Positions 45,601 through 54,559 of a DNA stretch of 64,000 nucleotides are shown one piece after another. How positions within the stretch are numbered: position 1 is the stretch's first letter; the number at the start of each line of letters is the position of its first letter. Source of the stretch: a bacterium (lineage in GTDB: Bacteria > Bacteroidota > Ignavibacteria > SZUA-365). The position numbers and the translations under genes were made by a program. The notes under the pieces are model-generated. The model searched no databases. It was not told where the DNA came from and saw only the letters and a list, made by a program, of their open reading frames with translations. The stretch lies in contig JAHLLD010000005.1 in assembly GCA_020444325.1 (NCBI GenBank), positions 62,001-126,000 of the forward strand, written 5' to 3'.

Positions 45601-45691
45601 CGACGGACGTATGGCGGAATCGGGCATGTACCTGCTGCGCGTGGAAACGGGAGGAAGGGAAATTTCAAGGAAACTGCTTCTGCTGCGCTGA
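42641..45691 (+). CDS. Large secreted protein of unknown function with C-terminal sorting domain
   Basis: 1,016 residues from the ATG at 42641, which opens a signal peptide (MYRVFLTSLLLASFLILALRGPAVAQ). The body is beta-rich with many Asp, Tyr and Trp residues and no recognised catalytic motif. The segment ILENLEALRDRSYLARISEGRMLSLYDSASGTLLF and repeated GDTQQVVIAMIASRA resemble unnamed FCB surface proteins. The end (LRAEVYNTLGQRVDVLFDGMQEKGKHLMVWDG...GMYLLRVETGGREISRKLLLLR in outline) is a type IX secretion/FlgD-like domain. Convergent with the haem-binding gene, 15 bases apart. Confidence 0.82.
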   Translation: MYRVFLTSLLLASFLILALRGPAVAQTPEYGTGTLEAGRMTLTVSRAGQIAPTIQGVQKGLLWPAGPEGTQEENIRMRSMLFSATPVLAGRVRGQLRVSASYYRDNYLPGPILPGLRTVNPYDSRYRPFVIRIGGEADRDFVEWPYELGAPVDSAFAPEFYGSPQMFWVMNDLDSAAMRENIGNDPMGLELRCLAFPATDRSFIGTDAMLLQYTWINHSPDTIHDAYAGFFADPDLRDGGDEYAGSDSLAALAYVYDDDYVDPKEEGMPTAFGISMLQTPVVRGLPTDSARWSAGMLHGFRNIPVTAAIVPWKSPITNPAAEPEIGAGADGWYALLQGEGRGTAIRNPLTGMPSRFWYSGNPLSGEGWQMEDGLLFDNGETAADGRPHDQRIMVSAGPFTLLPGDTQQVVIAMIASRAATGRAAAYQLRDRADFLRQYYQRHNAIDSITAASVIPEALPAGGVRLRFILRGDDVLGSVQGEIVSSDGTLLQRLPLTESISQESANYSGSVDIPEGTDGVNTAFIVTIDGETHRLPGRVSIPLAGAVDGGGAALLQEYDGNGRIAPDEDAHWIPRLYNSTQLPLDLRLEASHLPYTEWMNFPALPARTTSPSASYPWQTEYGYRTVPVDTDNWGTVFDSVRFEYDLYDVEKNSWWRLSNWVQVDSTAEEWYDLLMTPVITASEQRPGLILENLEALRDRSYLARISEGRMLSLYDSASGTLLFEDFGLDEFNGMAPIVDGFRVVRGTIGSSRQGYFFTDVEGLQTSEYGMWPAPAGTSVFANDERREFRIDFTLDGREYWLFADRGYEGRVRLPLRAYMKEDDGSWTAVQVALVEMGPDIPDGDPNPDGGDYLMLYQLPYQAEGRPDVGILPESIAAFPAPLLLYLNALPTSGSLSIEYPIPVMPGDVFVFNPRHVLLAESNKSPEAATLHAPTPMPFTQWTSVVVELQQAGQLRAEVYNTLGQRVDVLFDGMQEKGKHLMVWDGYWNDGRMAESGMYLLRVETGGREISRKLLLLR

Positions 45692-45706
45692 ACCGGCGCT
45701 GGAGTC

Positions 45707-46129
45707 CTATTTGTCAGCCCAGGTATAGATGAGCTGTTTTTCATGCTGCGTCAGCTCCGCTTCGCCATGCATAATGAGGTAAATCTGCAGTGGCATCTCA
45801 TCCTCTTTCAGTACGTCGACAATCTCGCCCTTGACGTGATACTGCTTCCGTGCCTCGTAGGAAGACCACTCCGAAAAGTTCAGATGCTTGCGTCCTTCGA
45901 CGACGTCATGACTGACCTGCCAGGCGATGGGGTTGATGTAGCTGTACCAGGGCCAGTTGGTCTCGTTGGAATGGCAATCGTAGCAGGCTTTGCGGAGAAT
46001 GGTCTGTACCTCAGTTGAAACCTGCAGATCCCCGGTGACGGGAGGATTGCTGCGCTCGGGCTGCGGAATCTGCAGCAGCAGAATCATCAGAATGCCCCCG
46101 TAGAAAAAATACTTGATACCGCGATTCAT
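45707..46129 (-). CDS. Haem-binding domain protein (single CxxCH)
   Basis: 140 residues. An N-terminal membrane anchor (KYFFYGGILMILLLQIP) precedes a domain with CYDCHSNETNWPWYSYINPIAW near residues 49-70, the hallmark of the haem-binding domain family seen in Bacteroidota. It probably carries one covalent haem on the periplasmic face. The start overlaps the stop of the uridylyltransferase gene by one base (TGATG), so they are cotranslated although no metabolic link is evident. Confidence 0.9.
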   Translation of the reverse strand: MNRGIKYFFYGGILMILLLQIPQPERSNPPVTGDLQVSTEVQTILRKACYDCHSNETNWPWYSYINPIAWQVSHDVVEGRKHLNFSEWSSYEARKQYHVKGEIVDVLKEDEMPLQIYLIMHGEAELTQHEKQLIYTWADK

Positions 46130-47535
46130 CAGCTCTCCAATCTGCTTTCGTCCGCAATGTGCCGCTGTTCGCCATCAGGGACGCTGATGCGTACGTCGCC
46201 CTTGCAGCGGACCTCACTGCCGAAATATACATCGCCTTCTATGCGTAGGGAAGAACAGTGCAGCAGTGAGGGTGCGCCTGATGGAAAATGCGACTCGAGT
46301 TGGGATACGAATTTGTAGTGCTGTTTGTCGAGGACGATGTCGATGGTCGGCAGCGTCCGCACGGGATTCTGTACGATGCGATAGTCTTCTGTGAGCACGT
46401 AGGCGTCGGACCACACGGCGAGCAGATCGTCGGTGGTCTTCACCGGGGCGAAACGGCTGCGGGGCACCCGCAGTGCGGCTGCATTCTCGAAGAGTGAGAT
46501 GGCCGCCCCCATGGCAGTTTCGAGCTGATATACCGCCGGCGAATCGGCGTTGCGGGGATCCAGCGTCTTGCTGTTCCGTATCAGCGGAAGCGGGAGAATG
46601 TTGTCATACCGCTCCAGTGTTTCCTTGAGTGCGCGCAGATCCAGCCAGAGTGAATTGGTGTTGAAATACCGGAACAGCGCGATATTCTGGAAATCATCTT
46701 TTTCGTCATCCGGACACTGTGCGCTCTCGCGGAGGGTAAGGCGCCCGTCTTTCAGCAGTGCCAGGTGTCCGCCCTTGCGGTCCGCCGGCGTGCGATCCGC
46801 CACTTCCATCATGAACGGAAGATTCTCGGCAGCGAAATACCCGAGAATGTCGATGTCGATGACAGCACCGAGATTGTCGGCGTTGCTCACGAAGGCATAG
46901 CGGATATCCATCGCCAGCAGTTGGTCGAGCAGTCCCGACGTCACCAGCGCGGTATAGATATCCCCATGTCCCGGGGGACACCATTCCAGGTCAGGCGTTT
47001 CTTCATGCATCGCAGGCTGCAGGTCTTCGACCAGCACCTTGGGGACGCGATGCTGCAGAAAGTCCAGCGGCAGCTCCCCGCGCAGCTCATCGTAGCCGGC
47101 AAGGGCTTCCAGGCTGTCTTCATGCGTGGCGAAACTGTTCATCAGCAGCAGCGGCACGCGGTGATTATGCACTTTCTGCATATGCAGCAGCTGCCGCGCT
47201 ATCACATCGATGAAGCGCAGCTCATCCTTGACCGGGATAAGACTCTTCGCCCTGTCGAGCCCCATGCTCGTTCCGAGTCCGCCATTCAGCTTGATCACCA
47301 CCGTATGTCCGAGAGCGTTTTCCCCCGCTTCCGTATATCCGCTCAGTTTTTCAGCATCCGGCACATCGTCGACCGGATCGATCTGCGATCGTGAAATGCT
47401 TCCCGTCGAACCGCTGAGCAGCTGCAGGAAATTCCTCTTGAACATGGTCGTGACCAGCGGATGCATGCCGGCCTCACGCATCTTCATTTCAAAGCTGCGA
47501 AAACTGTTGAGTCGTTCTCCCGGGTATTCGGACAT
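46129..47535 (-). CDS. UTP-glucose-1-phosphate uridylyltransferase, eukaryotic (UGP2) type
   Basis: 468 residues, the length of UGP2/UDPGP type 1 enzymes and unlike bacterial GalU (about 300). The nucleotide loop is KLNGGLGTSMGLDRAKSLIPVK near 80-100, with EWCPPGHGDIY, FVSNADNLGA and RFAPVKTTDDLLAVWSDAY in order, and a C-terminal beta-helix. It makes UDP-glucose for glycans. A palindrome shared with another locus sits 22 bases before the start. It overlaps the haem-binding gene downstream. Confidence 0.92.
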   Translation of the reverse strand: MSEYPGERLNSFRSFEMKMREAGMHPLVTTMFKRNFLQLLSGSTGSISRSQIDPVDDVPDAEKLSGYTEAGENALGHTVVIKLNGGLGTSMGLDRAKSLIPVKDELRFIDVIARQLLHMQKVHNHRVPLLLMNSFATHEDSLEALAGYDELRGELPLDFLQHRVPKVLVEDLQPAMHEETPDLEWCPPGHGDIYTALVTSGLLDQLLAMDIRYAFVSNADNLGAVIDIDILGYFAAENLPFMMEVADRTPADRKGGHLALLKDGRLTLRESAQCPDDEKDDFQNIALFRYFNTNSLWLDLRALKETLERYDNILPLPLIRNSKTLDPRNADSPAVYQLETAMGAAISLFENAAALRVPRSRFAPVKTTDDLLAVWSDAYVLTEDYRIVQNPVRTLPTIDIVLDKQHYKFVSQLESHFPSGAPSLLHCSSLRIEGDVYFGSEVRCKGDVRISVPDGEQRHIADESRLES

Positions 47536-47556
47536 CGGCGAAAGGTCTTTGGTGAA

Positions 47557-47573
47557 TATGCAGATACTGCATA
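47557..47573. promoter_or_regulatory. Palindromic operator candidate TATGCAG-N3-CTGCATA (second copy)
   Basis: Perfect 7-bp arms around ATA; flanking AA and AA also match the copy at 11607-11623. It sits between the LamG protein stop and the uridylyltransferase start, and overlaps a possible -10 (CATATT on the minus strand). Confidence 0.5.
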
Positions 47574-47591
47574 AAGTACGAAATGAGACCG

Positions 47592-49658
47592 TTATTTCAC
47601 CACGATGAAGCGTCGTGTCCTTAATTGGCTGGGTGTTTTGAGCAGCAGGAAATACACGCCGCTGTTGAATTCGTTAACGTTGAAATTGTGCACATGCACA
47701 CCGGGAGAAAGCGGCTCATGCAGAACGGTTCGAATAATTCTTCCGGCCGCATCATATATGATCAGTGAAGTCCTGCCTTCCTCGATGGTATGAAAGCGCA
47801 CCTGCATGCTGCCGTTTCCCGGACTCGGATGAGGAGCTTCGAGAGACAGGAAACGTGAACCATCGAACAGTCGGGTGCCTCCGTCCTGGCAGAGGCCGGT
47901 CACTGCGGCATTGGACGCAGTGCCCGTCAGAGCAAAGGGACAGCTGCTCTGGATGGAGTCTACCCGCCAGGTCAGGGCGCAGGTCGTGTCGGTGCCGAGA
48001 AGGAAGAGAAAAGGAAGCATTGCCACAGTATCACTCTGGCCGGAAAGCTCCGCCTGCAGCGAGATCGTGCGAGTTGGCGCATCCCATGTGCCGCCGTCAC
48101 CGAAGAGGGGATACAATGCGTGGCAGTCGATCTGCAATTGCCCATACACGACGGTGTTCTCCACGAGCAAGAAGCTGTCCCACTGCCTGATGCGGAGGGG
48201 AATCCACACCGTGTCGCCCGGCGTCCCGGTGACGGGGGGAATGTCGAGTGTGGCGGTCTGAAGTTCAGGACAGGCGTAGGCCGTGATTTCTCCAGCCGTT
48301 TCACAGTTGTCGATGATCAGTTGGATATCCGCAGACACAGTCCCCGTGCCTTCGGGATTGAACTGTATCTCTACATCCCGGGTGGACGAAGGAGGGATAT
48401 TCATCGGTACCGGGGTCAGCAGCGTGAGGTTGTCGGAAGGCGTCATCCTCACTTCGAGCAGCACAGCGTTCTGCGTGCTGGAATGATTGATCAGATGCAG
48501 GCGCTGGGTGTCAGGGAGTCCATCCACCGAACGAAAGGTCATGGGAAGAGCGTCGATTTCCACGAAAGGACCGTCATACCGGGCTTGGATGGGGACGAGT
48601 GTAGTCGAATCCTTTCCGACGATGTTCAGGATAGCGCTGCGCAAGCCTGTGTCGGTAGGACGAAAAACCATGGTGATGTGAAGGCTGTCATGTGCCTGCA
48701 GAAGCCGTGGCGCGGGATTGTTGACAAGTGTGAACTCGTCGGCATTGCTGCCTGTCAGATAGAGTTCCTGTAGCGTGTAAAGCTCCGAGGTCGTGTTGTG
48801 CAGGACCACATCCGCTGTAAACACCGAATCGTCGAGACAGGGTCGCCGGGGGAATACAGGTCCCGTCCACTCAAGCGCGGGTGTGACCGGGGGCAGGATG
48901 TCACATGCGAGCGCTTCCGGGAGTCCGGTAACCACTTCGGGGGCTGTGACGCCGGTGGCCTCCAGGTCGTGTCCATAGCCGCTCGAATCTGCAAAGTTTC
49001 CGCAGAAGCTCCAGTAGCCCACGAGTCCGTCGCGTTCATCGAGCGGCAGACGATGGTTCATGTTTCTGCGGATTTCCGCTTCATTGAGATTCCGGCGCCA
49101 GTAGCGCACCTCATCGATCTCACCGACGAGGTAGGAGCCGCTCGGACTGTTGTAATAACCGCCAACGGCGAGTCCGGTACTTGCGTCGAAGCTTCGCGGA
49201 GAGAAGGTGGGACGTATACTCAGCTCACCGTCGATATACAATTCGGCGTAGCCGGCGGGACCATTGACGACAAGTGCGAGATGATACCAGCGCCCGGGCA
49301 TGATCGACCCGGTCGGTGTGTAGAAATAAGAGTCCGGTGGGGACTTGGCCGTGATGAACGCCACACGCTGATTCTCATACCAGAGCTGCCAGTCGGACGG
49401 CTCTCCGGTGGAAACGTCTCTGGTAAGCAGAAGTCCGCTGCCGAGCACCCGTGTCCAGCATTCGATGGTGAATGACGGCAGCGCGAGATCCGGGGTGTCC
49501 CTGACCTGCAGCCACTGGCCTGAGCCGAGTGTCTTGAAGGCTTCGTTGTCACCGTATTCCTGTGCCTGTGCAAGCACGGGCGCAGCGGCAGCGAGCATCA
49601 GAGCAAGGAGTAAAACTCGTGCGCAGCGGAAGAGTGTTGTAGCGTAATTGCGCATCAT
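47592..49658 (-). CDS. Secreted LamG-domain protein with Ig-like repeats and sorting domain
   Basis: 688 residues. A signal peptide (to about residue 33) precedes a LamG/concanavalin-like domain at about 45-220 (FTIECWTRVLGSGLLL, RWYHLALVVNGPAGYAELYIDG, EVRYWRRNLNEAEI). Two Hydin/ASPM-type Ig-like repeats follow (TLQELYLTGSNADEFTLV...VFRPTDTG; VEIQFNPEGTGTV). The end (LIIYDAAGRIIRTVLHEPLSPGVHVHNF) is a type IX secretion domain. LamG domains bind sugars or proteins, so a surface adhesin or binding role is likely. Confidence 0.88.
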   Translation of the reverse strand: MMRNYATTLFRCARVLLLALMLAAAAPVLAQAQEYGDNEAFKTLGSGQWLQVRDTPDLALPSFTIECWTRVLGSGLLLTRDVSTGEPSDWQLWYENQRVAFITAKSPPDSYFYTPTGSIMPGRWYHLALVVNGPAGYAELYIDGELSIRPTFSPRSFDASTGLAVGGYYNSPSGSYLVGEIDEVRYWRRNLNEAEIRRNMNHRLPLDERDGLVGYWSFCGNFADSSGYGHDLEATGVTAPEVVTGLPEALACDILPPVTPALEWTGPVFPRRPCLDDSVFTADVVLHNTTSELYTLQELYLTGSNADEFTLVNNPAPRLLQAHDSLHITMVFRPTDTGLRSAILNIVGKDSTTLVPIQARYDGPFVEIDALPMTFRSVDGLPDTQRLHLINHSSTQNAVLLEVRMTPSDNLTLLTPVPMNIPPSSTRDVEIQFNPEGTGTVSADIQLIIDNCETAGEITAYACPELQTATLDIPPVTGTPGDTVWIPLRIRQWDSFLLVENTVVYGQLQIDCHALYPLFGDGGTWDAPTRTISLQAELSGQSDTVAMLPFLFLLGTDTTCALTWRVDSIQSSCPFALTGTASNAAVTGLCQDGGTRLFDGSRFLSLEAPHPSPGNGSMQVRFHTIEEGRTSLIIYDAAGRIIRTVLHEPLSPGVHVHNFNVNEFNSGVYFLLLKTPSQLRTRRFIVVK

Positions 49659-49699
49659 GCCCCCCGGGAGACGATTCTACATCTGATACAGAATCTATG

Positions 49700-49728
49700 G
49701 AAAACGCCCCGGGCGCGAGCCCGGGGCG
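49700..49728 (-). terminator. Terminator after hemL
   Basis: A 10-bp GC stem CGCCCCGGGC / GCCCGGGGCG with loop GCGA is followed on the minus strand by TTTT, just past the hemL stop. It closes the haem cluster. Confidence 0.85.
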
Positions 49729-49733
49729 GATAA

Positions 49734-51026
49734 TCAGCCGTTATTCTTGATAGCCTTGAGACTCTCGCGGTTGGCTTCGATGGTGCGGGCAATGTCTTCA
49801 TCCGAATGCATGATGGAGACGAAGGCTGCTTCAAACTGCGCAGGAGCAAGATAGATGCCACGCTTGAGCATCTCGGAGAAGTAGCTGCCGTAGAGGCCGG
49901 TGTCGCAGGTTTTCGCGTCGTCCCAGTTCTGCACCTTCCGGTCGGTGAAGAACAGCGTCATCATCGAGCCCACACGGTTGCTGGTGTAGGGGAGTCCGAG
50001 CTCATCGACATTTGCCTGAATACCCTCGGCCAGCTTGCCCGACTGTGCGTCCAGTTTCAGATACAGCTCGGGATCTTCGGTGAGCAGGCGCAGGGTTTCG
50101 AGTCCCGCTGCCATTGCGAGGGGATTGCCCGAGAGCGTGCCGGCCTGGTACATGGGTCCTGCCGGAGCGACCATTTCCATGATATCGCGTCGACCGCCGT
50201 ATGCGCCGACCGGGAGTCCGCCACCGATGATTTTCCCGAGCGTGGTCAGATCCGGTGTCACGCCATAAAGCTGCTGTGCGCCACCGGCAGAGACACGGAA
50301 GCCGGTCATGACTTCATCGAAGATCAGCAGGATGCCCTCACGTGTGCACAGCTCGCGCAGTCCGGTCAGGAATCCATCAACCGGCGGAACGCAGCCCATG
50401 TTGCCCACGATGGGTTCGAGGATGATGCAGGACACCTGCTCGGGGAATTCCTTGATCAGCGCTTCGACGGAAGAGATGTCGTTGTAGCGCGCCGTCAGCG
50501 TGTCGCCCGCAGTGGCGGGAGTGACGCCAGGGGAGTCGGGGAGTCCGAGTGTCGCTACGCCCGATCCCGCCTTGATGAGAAAGGAATCGCCGTGACCGTG
50601 GTAGCAGCCTTCGAACTTGATGATTTTGCTGCGCCCCGTGTAGGCGCGGGCGAGACGAATGGCGGACAGCGTGGCTTCGGTGCCGCTGTTGACCATGCGT
50701 ACCATCTCGATGCTCGGTACGGTATCAATGATTTTCCGGGCGAGCAGATTCTCGATTTCCGTGGGGGCACCGAAACTGGTGGCGCGGTCGAGCTGCTCAT
50801 GCAGCGCCTTGACCACACGCGGGTGTCCGTGACCGAGAATGAAGGGACCCCAGCTGCCGATGTAGTCGATGTAGCTGTTGCCGTCGACGTCGTAGAGATG
50901 ACATCCTTCGGCACGTTCGAAAAACACGGGGTCGCCGCCCACGGCGCGGAATGCGCGCACGGGGGAATTGACACCGCCGGGCATGAGATTCACTGCTTCG
51001 GAAAAGAGTTGTGTACTGCGAGTCAT
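49734..51026 (-). CDS. hemL: Glutamate-1-semialdehyde 2,1-aminomutase
   Basis: 430 residues. The class III aminotransferase fold with PLP-binding Lys265 in [18 protein letters not shown], plus NSGTEA near 113 and FDEVMTGFR near 236. It turns glutamate-1-semialdehyde into 5-aminolevulinate, the second committed step of the C5 haem route, directly after HemA. It is the last gene of the haem cluster, 81 bases after yceH, with a hairpin between them. Confidence 0.97.
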   Translation of the reverse strand: MTRSTQLFSEAVNLMPGGVNSPVRAFRAVGGDPVFFERAEGCHLYDVDGNSYIDYIGSWGPFILGHGHPRVVKALHEQLDRATSFGAPTEIENLLARKIIDTVPSIEMVRMVNSGTEATLSAIRLARAYTGRSKIIKFEGCYHGHGDSFLIKAGSGVATLGLPDSPGVTPATAGDTLTARYNDISSVEALIKEFPEQVSCIILEPIVGNMGCVPPVDGFLTGLRELCTREGILLIFDEVMTGFRVSAGGAQQLYGVTPDLTTLGKIIGGGLPVGAYGGRRDIMEMVAPAGPMYQAGTLSGNPLAMAAGLETLRLLTEDPELYLKLDAQSGKLAEGIQANVDELGLPYTSNRVGSMMTLFFTDRKVQNWDDAKTCDTGLYGSYFSEMLKRGIYLAPAQFEAAFVSIMHSDEDIARTIEANRESLKAIKNNG

Positions 51027-51059
51027 GAGTATGGAGCTATGTTCGTGAGAAAACGGTAG

Positions 51060-51083
51060 AAAACGGCAGGGATAACCCTGCCG
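51060..51083 (-). terminator. Hairpin between yceH and hemL
   Basis: On the minus strand CGGCAGGG / CCCTGCCG (8 bp, loop of four) is followed by TTTTC. This could end a hemB-yceH transcript or lower hemL expression. Confidence 0.65.
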
Positions 51084-51107
51084 CGAAATGTGGGAAACGA
51101 AATGGCG

Positions 51108-51809
51108 TCAGGACATCCCGGCCATGTCGTCGTCGTAAAGATCTTCCTGCATGCCCATGACATCACCCTGTATCGCAGTCAGGATATTGCGGAGATACGT
51201 GATGTCTTTCTGCATGAAATGGATGGTTTCCTTGAGTCCTTCGATTTCCTTGCGCAGGGTACGGTGGGACTCTGGAGCCTCGTCAGCGCCTTCCTCGCCT
51301 TCTTCGTAGGTGTAGAAGAGATGGCGATAGCGCACTTCCTTTTGTCCCACCATGCGCGGCGCTTCTTCGAGGAAAGGCGTTTCCTTTTCAATGAGGCTGT
51401 TGATGCTGTGCTGCACCGCCTCACTGCTGGGGAAGTTGAACTGGCGTCCTGATTTGGCTTTGACTTCGGCTGCGGTCTGCGGTCCCCGCAGCATGATGAT
51501 GCTCATCACCGTCGCCTGTGCGGGCGAGAGTCCGAGTCCATTTTGTCCCGCGCGGTGCATGTACTTGAGTGAGCGGCCGGTGCCCGATGCGAATGCCACG
51601 AGTCCCTTGCTGCGCAGATCCGTCAGCGCATCCTCCACCGTGATCTCATCATACGCGACGACGGGCTCCCTGCTGGTCTTCTGATTGCAGGCTGTCACCA
51701 GCGCGTTGAGTGTCATGGGGTAGTACTCGGGCGTCGCCTGGCTTTTCTCGATCAGGCAGCCGAGGACGCGGACTTCCTCGGGTGTCAGTGCGGGCAGTTG
51801 CTGTGTCAT
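51108..51809 (-). CDS. yceH: YceH-family (DUF480) winged-helix protein
   Basis: 233 residues from the ATG at 51809, chosen because GAGGAGCGT precedes it; the frame opens 24 bases earlier. The family start LTPEEVRVLGCLIEKSQATPEYYPMTLNALVTACNQKTSREPV is clear, and a second winged helix follows near 90-150 (LSPAQATVMSIIMLRGPQTAAEVKAKSG). A C-terminal coiled coil ends in acidic residues. Function is unknown; the fold suggests nucleic-acid binding. It lies between hemB and hemL in the haem cluster. Confidence 0.9.
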   Translation of the reverse strand: MTQQLPALTPEEVRVLGCLIEKSQATPEYYPMTLNALVTACNQKTSREPVVAYDEITVEDALTDLRSKGLVAFASGTGRSLKYMHRAGQNGLGLSPAQATVMSIIMLRGPQTAAEVKAKSGRQFNFPSSEAVQHSINSLIEKETPFLEEAPRMVGQKEVRYRHLFYTYEEGEEGADEAPESHRTLRKEIEGLKETIHFMQKDITYLRNILTAIQGDVMGMQEDLYDDDMAGMS

Positions 51810-51928
51810 ACGCTCCTCAGATGTGTTCACCAACCCTTCTCAGCTCTATCACCAACGAATTGTCTCATTCCATGCCCGCATGCAGTGCGCACGGATTGCG
51901 GACGCCGTGCTGCGTGCAATCGCGGCCG

Positions 51929-52930
51929 TTACTTCTTCAACAGCGCCGCGGCATCCATCGCGAAGTATGTCAGTATCATATCGGCGCCTGCGCGCTTGAT
52001 GCTCATCAGCGATTCGAGCATGACGCGGTCGTGGTCGATCCAGTTGTTCATCGCACCGGCCTTGATCATCGCGTACTCACCGCTCACCTGGTAGGCGGCC
52101 GTGGGCATGCCGAACTCATCCTTCACCCGGCGGATGATATCGAGGTAGGGTCCCGCCGGTTTGACCATGACGATGTCGGCACCTTCTTCGATGTCGATGG
52201 CGACTTCACGCATGGCTTCATTACTGTTCGCGGGATCCATCTGATGCGAGCGGCGGTCGCCGAAAGCCGGGGCCGAGTCGGCCGCGTCGCGGAAGGGACC
52301 GTAGTAGCCGGAGCTGTACTTCGCGGCATACGACATGATGGGAAGATTCGTAAAGCCGTTGTCGTCGAGTGTCTCGCGAATCACGGCCACACGCCCGTCC
52401 ATCATGTCCGACGGAGCCACCATGTCCGCACCCGCTTCCGCATGCGACAGCGCCTCACGCGCCAGCAGTTCCAGTGTTGCATCGTTGACGATCTCCTCAC
52501 CGCGCACGATGCCGCAATGTCCATGCGAGGTGTATTCGCACATGCACACATCGGTGGTCACCACCAGCTCGGGCACGGCTTTCTTGATTTTTTTCACCGC
52601 CTGCTGCACGACGCCATGGGGATCCCAGGCCTCGGAGCCCACTTCATCCTTATGCTCCGGAATGCCGAAGAGAATCACCGACGGAATGCCCAGTTTGTAC
52701 ACCTTGCGGCATTCCTTGACCGCTTCGTCCACGCTCAGGTTGAACACGCCGGGCATGGAAACCACTTCCTTGCGCACGCCCTTGCCGGGCACCACAAACA
52801 GCGGGTAAATGAAATCATGCGGCGTCAGCACGGTTTCCCGCACCATCGACCGCAAACCTTCCGTCATGCGCGTCCTGCGCGTACGGATGAAATTTGTATA
52901 CGGGGTGTAAATGGAATCGCCTGTCTGCAT
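51929..52930 (-). CDS. hemB: Delta-aminolevulinic acid dehydratase (porphobilinogen synthase)
   Basis: 333 residues from the ATG at 52930; the longer frame would need a TTG at 52975. Zinc-type site: Cys129, Cys131, Cys139 in [13 protein letters not shown]. The two active-site lysines are Lys204 in [17 protein letters not shown] and the Schiff-base Lys257 in [11 protein letters not shown]. It condenses two 5-aminolevulinates to porphobilinogen. Between it and hemG lies about 240 bases containing repeat copy A, so it may have its own promoter. Confidence 0.96.
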   Translation of the reverse strand: MQTGDSIYTPYTNFIRTRRTRMTEGLRSMVRETVLTPHDFIYPLFVVPGKGVRKEVVSMPGVFNLSVDEAVKECRKVYKLGIPSVILFGIPEHKDEVGSEAWDPHGVVQQAVKKIKKAVPELVVTTDVCMCEYTSHGHCGIVRGEEIVNDATLELLAREALSHAEAGADMVAPSDMMDGRVAVIRETLDDNGFTNLPIMSYAAKYSSGYYGPFRDAADSAPAFGDRRSHQMDPANSNEAMREVAIDIEEGADIVMVKPAGPYLDIIRRVKDEFGMPTAAYQVSGEYAMIKAGAMNNWIDHDRVMLESLMSIKRAGADMILTYFAMDAAALLKK

Positions 52931-53043
52931 GGGGTATGTCGTCGTATATGTGGGAAAATCGGTATCTACGCGCAAAGTACGGATTCACGGAGTATTGGGA
53001 AAGCTCTATCGAAAGATGGAATGATGGAATAATGGAAATACTC

Positions 53044-53159
53044 ATCGTCCCCACGCTCTGCGTGGGGACGGGACATTCCCGCCGCTCTGCGGCGATTCGC
53101 GTATTGAATGAACGCAGAGCGTTCCGGATTTGCGTCCCCACGCAGAGCGTGGGGACGAT
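53044..53159. repeat. Four-hairpin repeat element, copy A
   Basis: A 116-base element between hemG and hemB. Four palindromes: 53046-53070 (CGTCCCCAC-GCTCTGC-GTGGGGACG), 53080-53094 (CGCC-GCTCTGC-GGCG), 53110-53124 (GAAC-GCAGAGC-GTTC) and 53133-53157 (CGTCCCCAC-GCAGAGC-GTGGGGACG). Every stem closes on GCTCTGC or its complement; the outer two are also inverted copies of each other. Confidence 0.95.
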
Positions 53160-53170
53160 GATGACGATAT

Positions 53171-54559
53171 CTACCGCTCCAGGAGCTTGTCAACCACTGC
53201 ATGGGCGGACTTCACGCAGTCGCCGACGGAGATGCCGCCGCGGTAGTTGGCGCAGTAGTGGAGTCCTGCAAAGCGCTCTTCGACGGACTCGACCTGGGAC
53301 ATGCGTTCGAGGTGTCCGTGCACGTACTGCGGGATGGCGTGCTTCCAGGCGGTGACGTATGAGAAGTCCGGCTGCATGGGTGTACCGAGCAATGCGCGCT
53401 GCTCTTCGAGCGCAGTCTGCAGAATTTCCTCATCGGGCTTCAGCGCTTCTTCGGGCTGACGCATGCCGCCCACAAAGGTGGTCAGATGCACGCGTCCCAC
53501 GGGTGCGCGATGCGTAAAAATCGTACTCGAGAAAATTGTGCCGAGTATCCGGCGCTGCTCCACTTTCGGGATGAGGAAACCGAAGCCGTCGAGCGCATGC
53601 ATGTCCGGGGTGGGAGTAAAGCCGGTGATGACTTCCGCCACGGCGGGATAGGGGATAGCGGCGAGAGTCTCCTCCAGTTCAGGAGCGAAGTCGCGGCTCA
53701 AGGCGCCGGCGGGAGCCGCGGGCGTTGCAATGATGAGCGCAGGAGCGGTGAATACTTTTTCCTCACCGTCATGCAACGCTTCGATGCGATAGCTGTTCCC
53801 TGCGTCCGTTTTTTCCACCCGTATGTGCTGCACGTCGACGGAATGCAGTTTCTGCGGCAGCTTCGCGGCCAGCGCATCGGTGAGCGTCTGCATGCCGTCG
53901 ACAAACGAGAACATGCGCGCGCGCTGCTTTTCCGCCTCGCCGCTGCGCTTGCGTTCGCGAGCGCCGCGTATCTGTCCCTTGATCAGTCCACCATATTTCT
54001 GCTCCAGCGCGAACAGCTTCGGGAAGGCCGCACGCACGCTGAGCTGATCGGGATCGCCTGCATACACGCCGGCGACGAAGGGATTGATGGCGTAGTCGAG
54101 AAATTCCTGTCCCAGTCGGCGGCGGACGAACTCGCTGACCGTTTCCTGTGAATCGGGTGCCGAGGCTTTGCGGAAAGGCTCGCCAAACAGCGCGAGCTTG
54201 GCGCCGAGGGAAAACAGCTTCGTGGAAAGGAAGGCGGGGGGAGACATGGGTAAGGGACGCAATTCTCCGTCGCGCAGGATGAACCTGTTCTTCGAGGCGT
54301 CCGATGCGTAGAGCTTGCGGTCTTCCACCCCGGCATCGCGAATGAGTTCGGTGAGCAGCGGCGTGGTTTCCAGCGTGGAGTTGGGGCCGGCTTCGATCAG
54401 CCATTCCCCGTCGCGATCGCTGCGGATGGCGCCGCCGAAACGCGGGGCTTTTTCGAGGAGAAGGACGCGGCGTCCCGCCTCCTGCAGCCGATAGGCGCAG
54501 GTGAGTCCGGAAATGCCGGCGCCGATGACAATGACGTCGGGCTGTGATGTGTCGTTCAT
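53171..54559 (-). CDS. hemG: Protoporphyrinogen oxidase (HemY-type, FAD)
   Basis: 462 residues. N-terminal FAD site VIVIGAGISGLTCAYRLQEAGRRVLLLEKAPRFGGAIRS, in outline GxGxxG then Glu36. Then GPNSTLE, the PLPMSP segment near 103, and the C-terminal GLHYCANYRGGISVGDCVKSA FAD contact. It oxidises protoporphyrinogen IX to protoporphyrin IX with oxygen, so the cluster's last steps are aerobic while HemN is oxygen-independent. The start overlaps hemH as ATGA. The gene is also named hemY in Gram-positive bacteria. Confidence 0.93.
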   Translation of the reverse strand: MNDTSQPDVIVIGAGISGLTCAYRLQEAGRRVLLLEKAPRFGGAIRSDRDGEWLIEAGPNSTLETTPLLTELIRDAGVEDRKLYASDASKNRFILRDGELRPLPMSPPAFLSTKLFSLGAKLALFGEPFRKASAPDSQETVSEFVRRRLGQEFLDYAINPFVAGVYAGDPDQLSVRAAFPKLFALEQKYGGLIKGQIRGARERKRSGEAEKQRARMFSFVDGMQTLTDALAAKLPQKLHSVDVQHIRVEKTDAGNSYRIEALHDGEEKVFTAPALIIATPAAPAGALSRDFAPELEETLAAIPYPAVAEVITGFTPTPDMHALDGFGFLIPKVEQRRILGTIFSSTIFTHRAPVGRVHLTTFVGGMRQPEEALKPDEEILQTALEEQRALLGTPMQPDFSYVTAWKHAIPQYVHGHLERMSQVESVEERFAGLHYCANYRGGISVGDCVKSAHAVVDKLLER

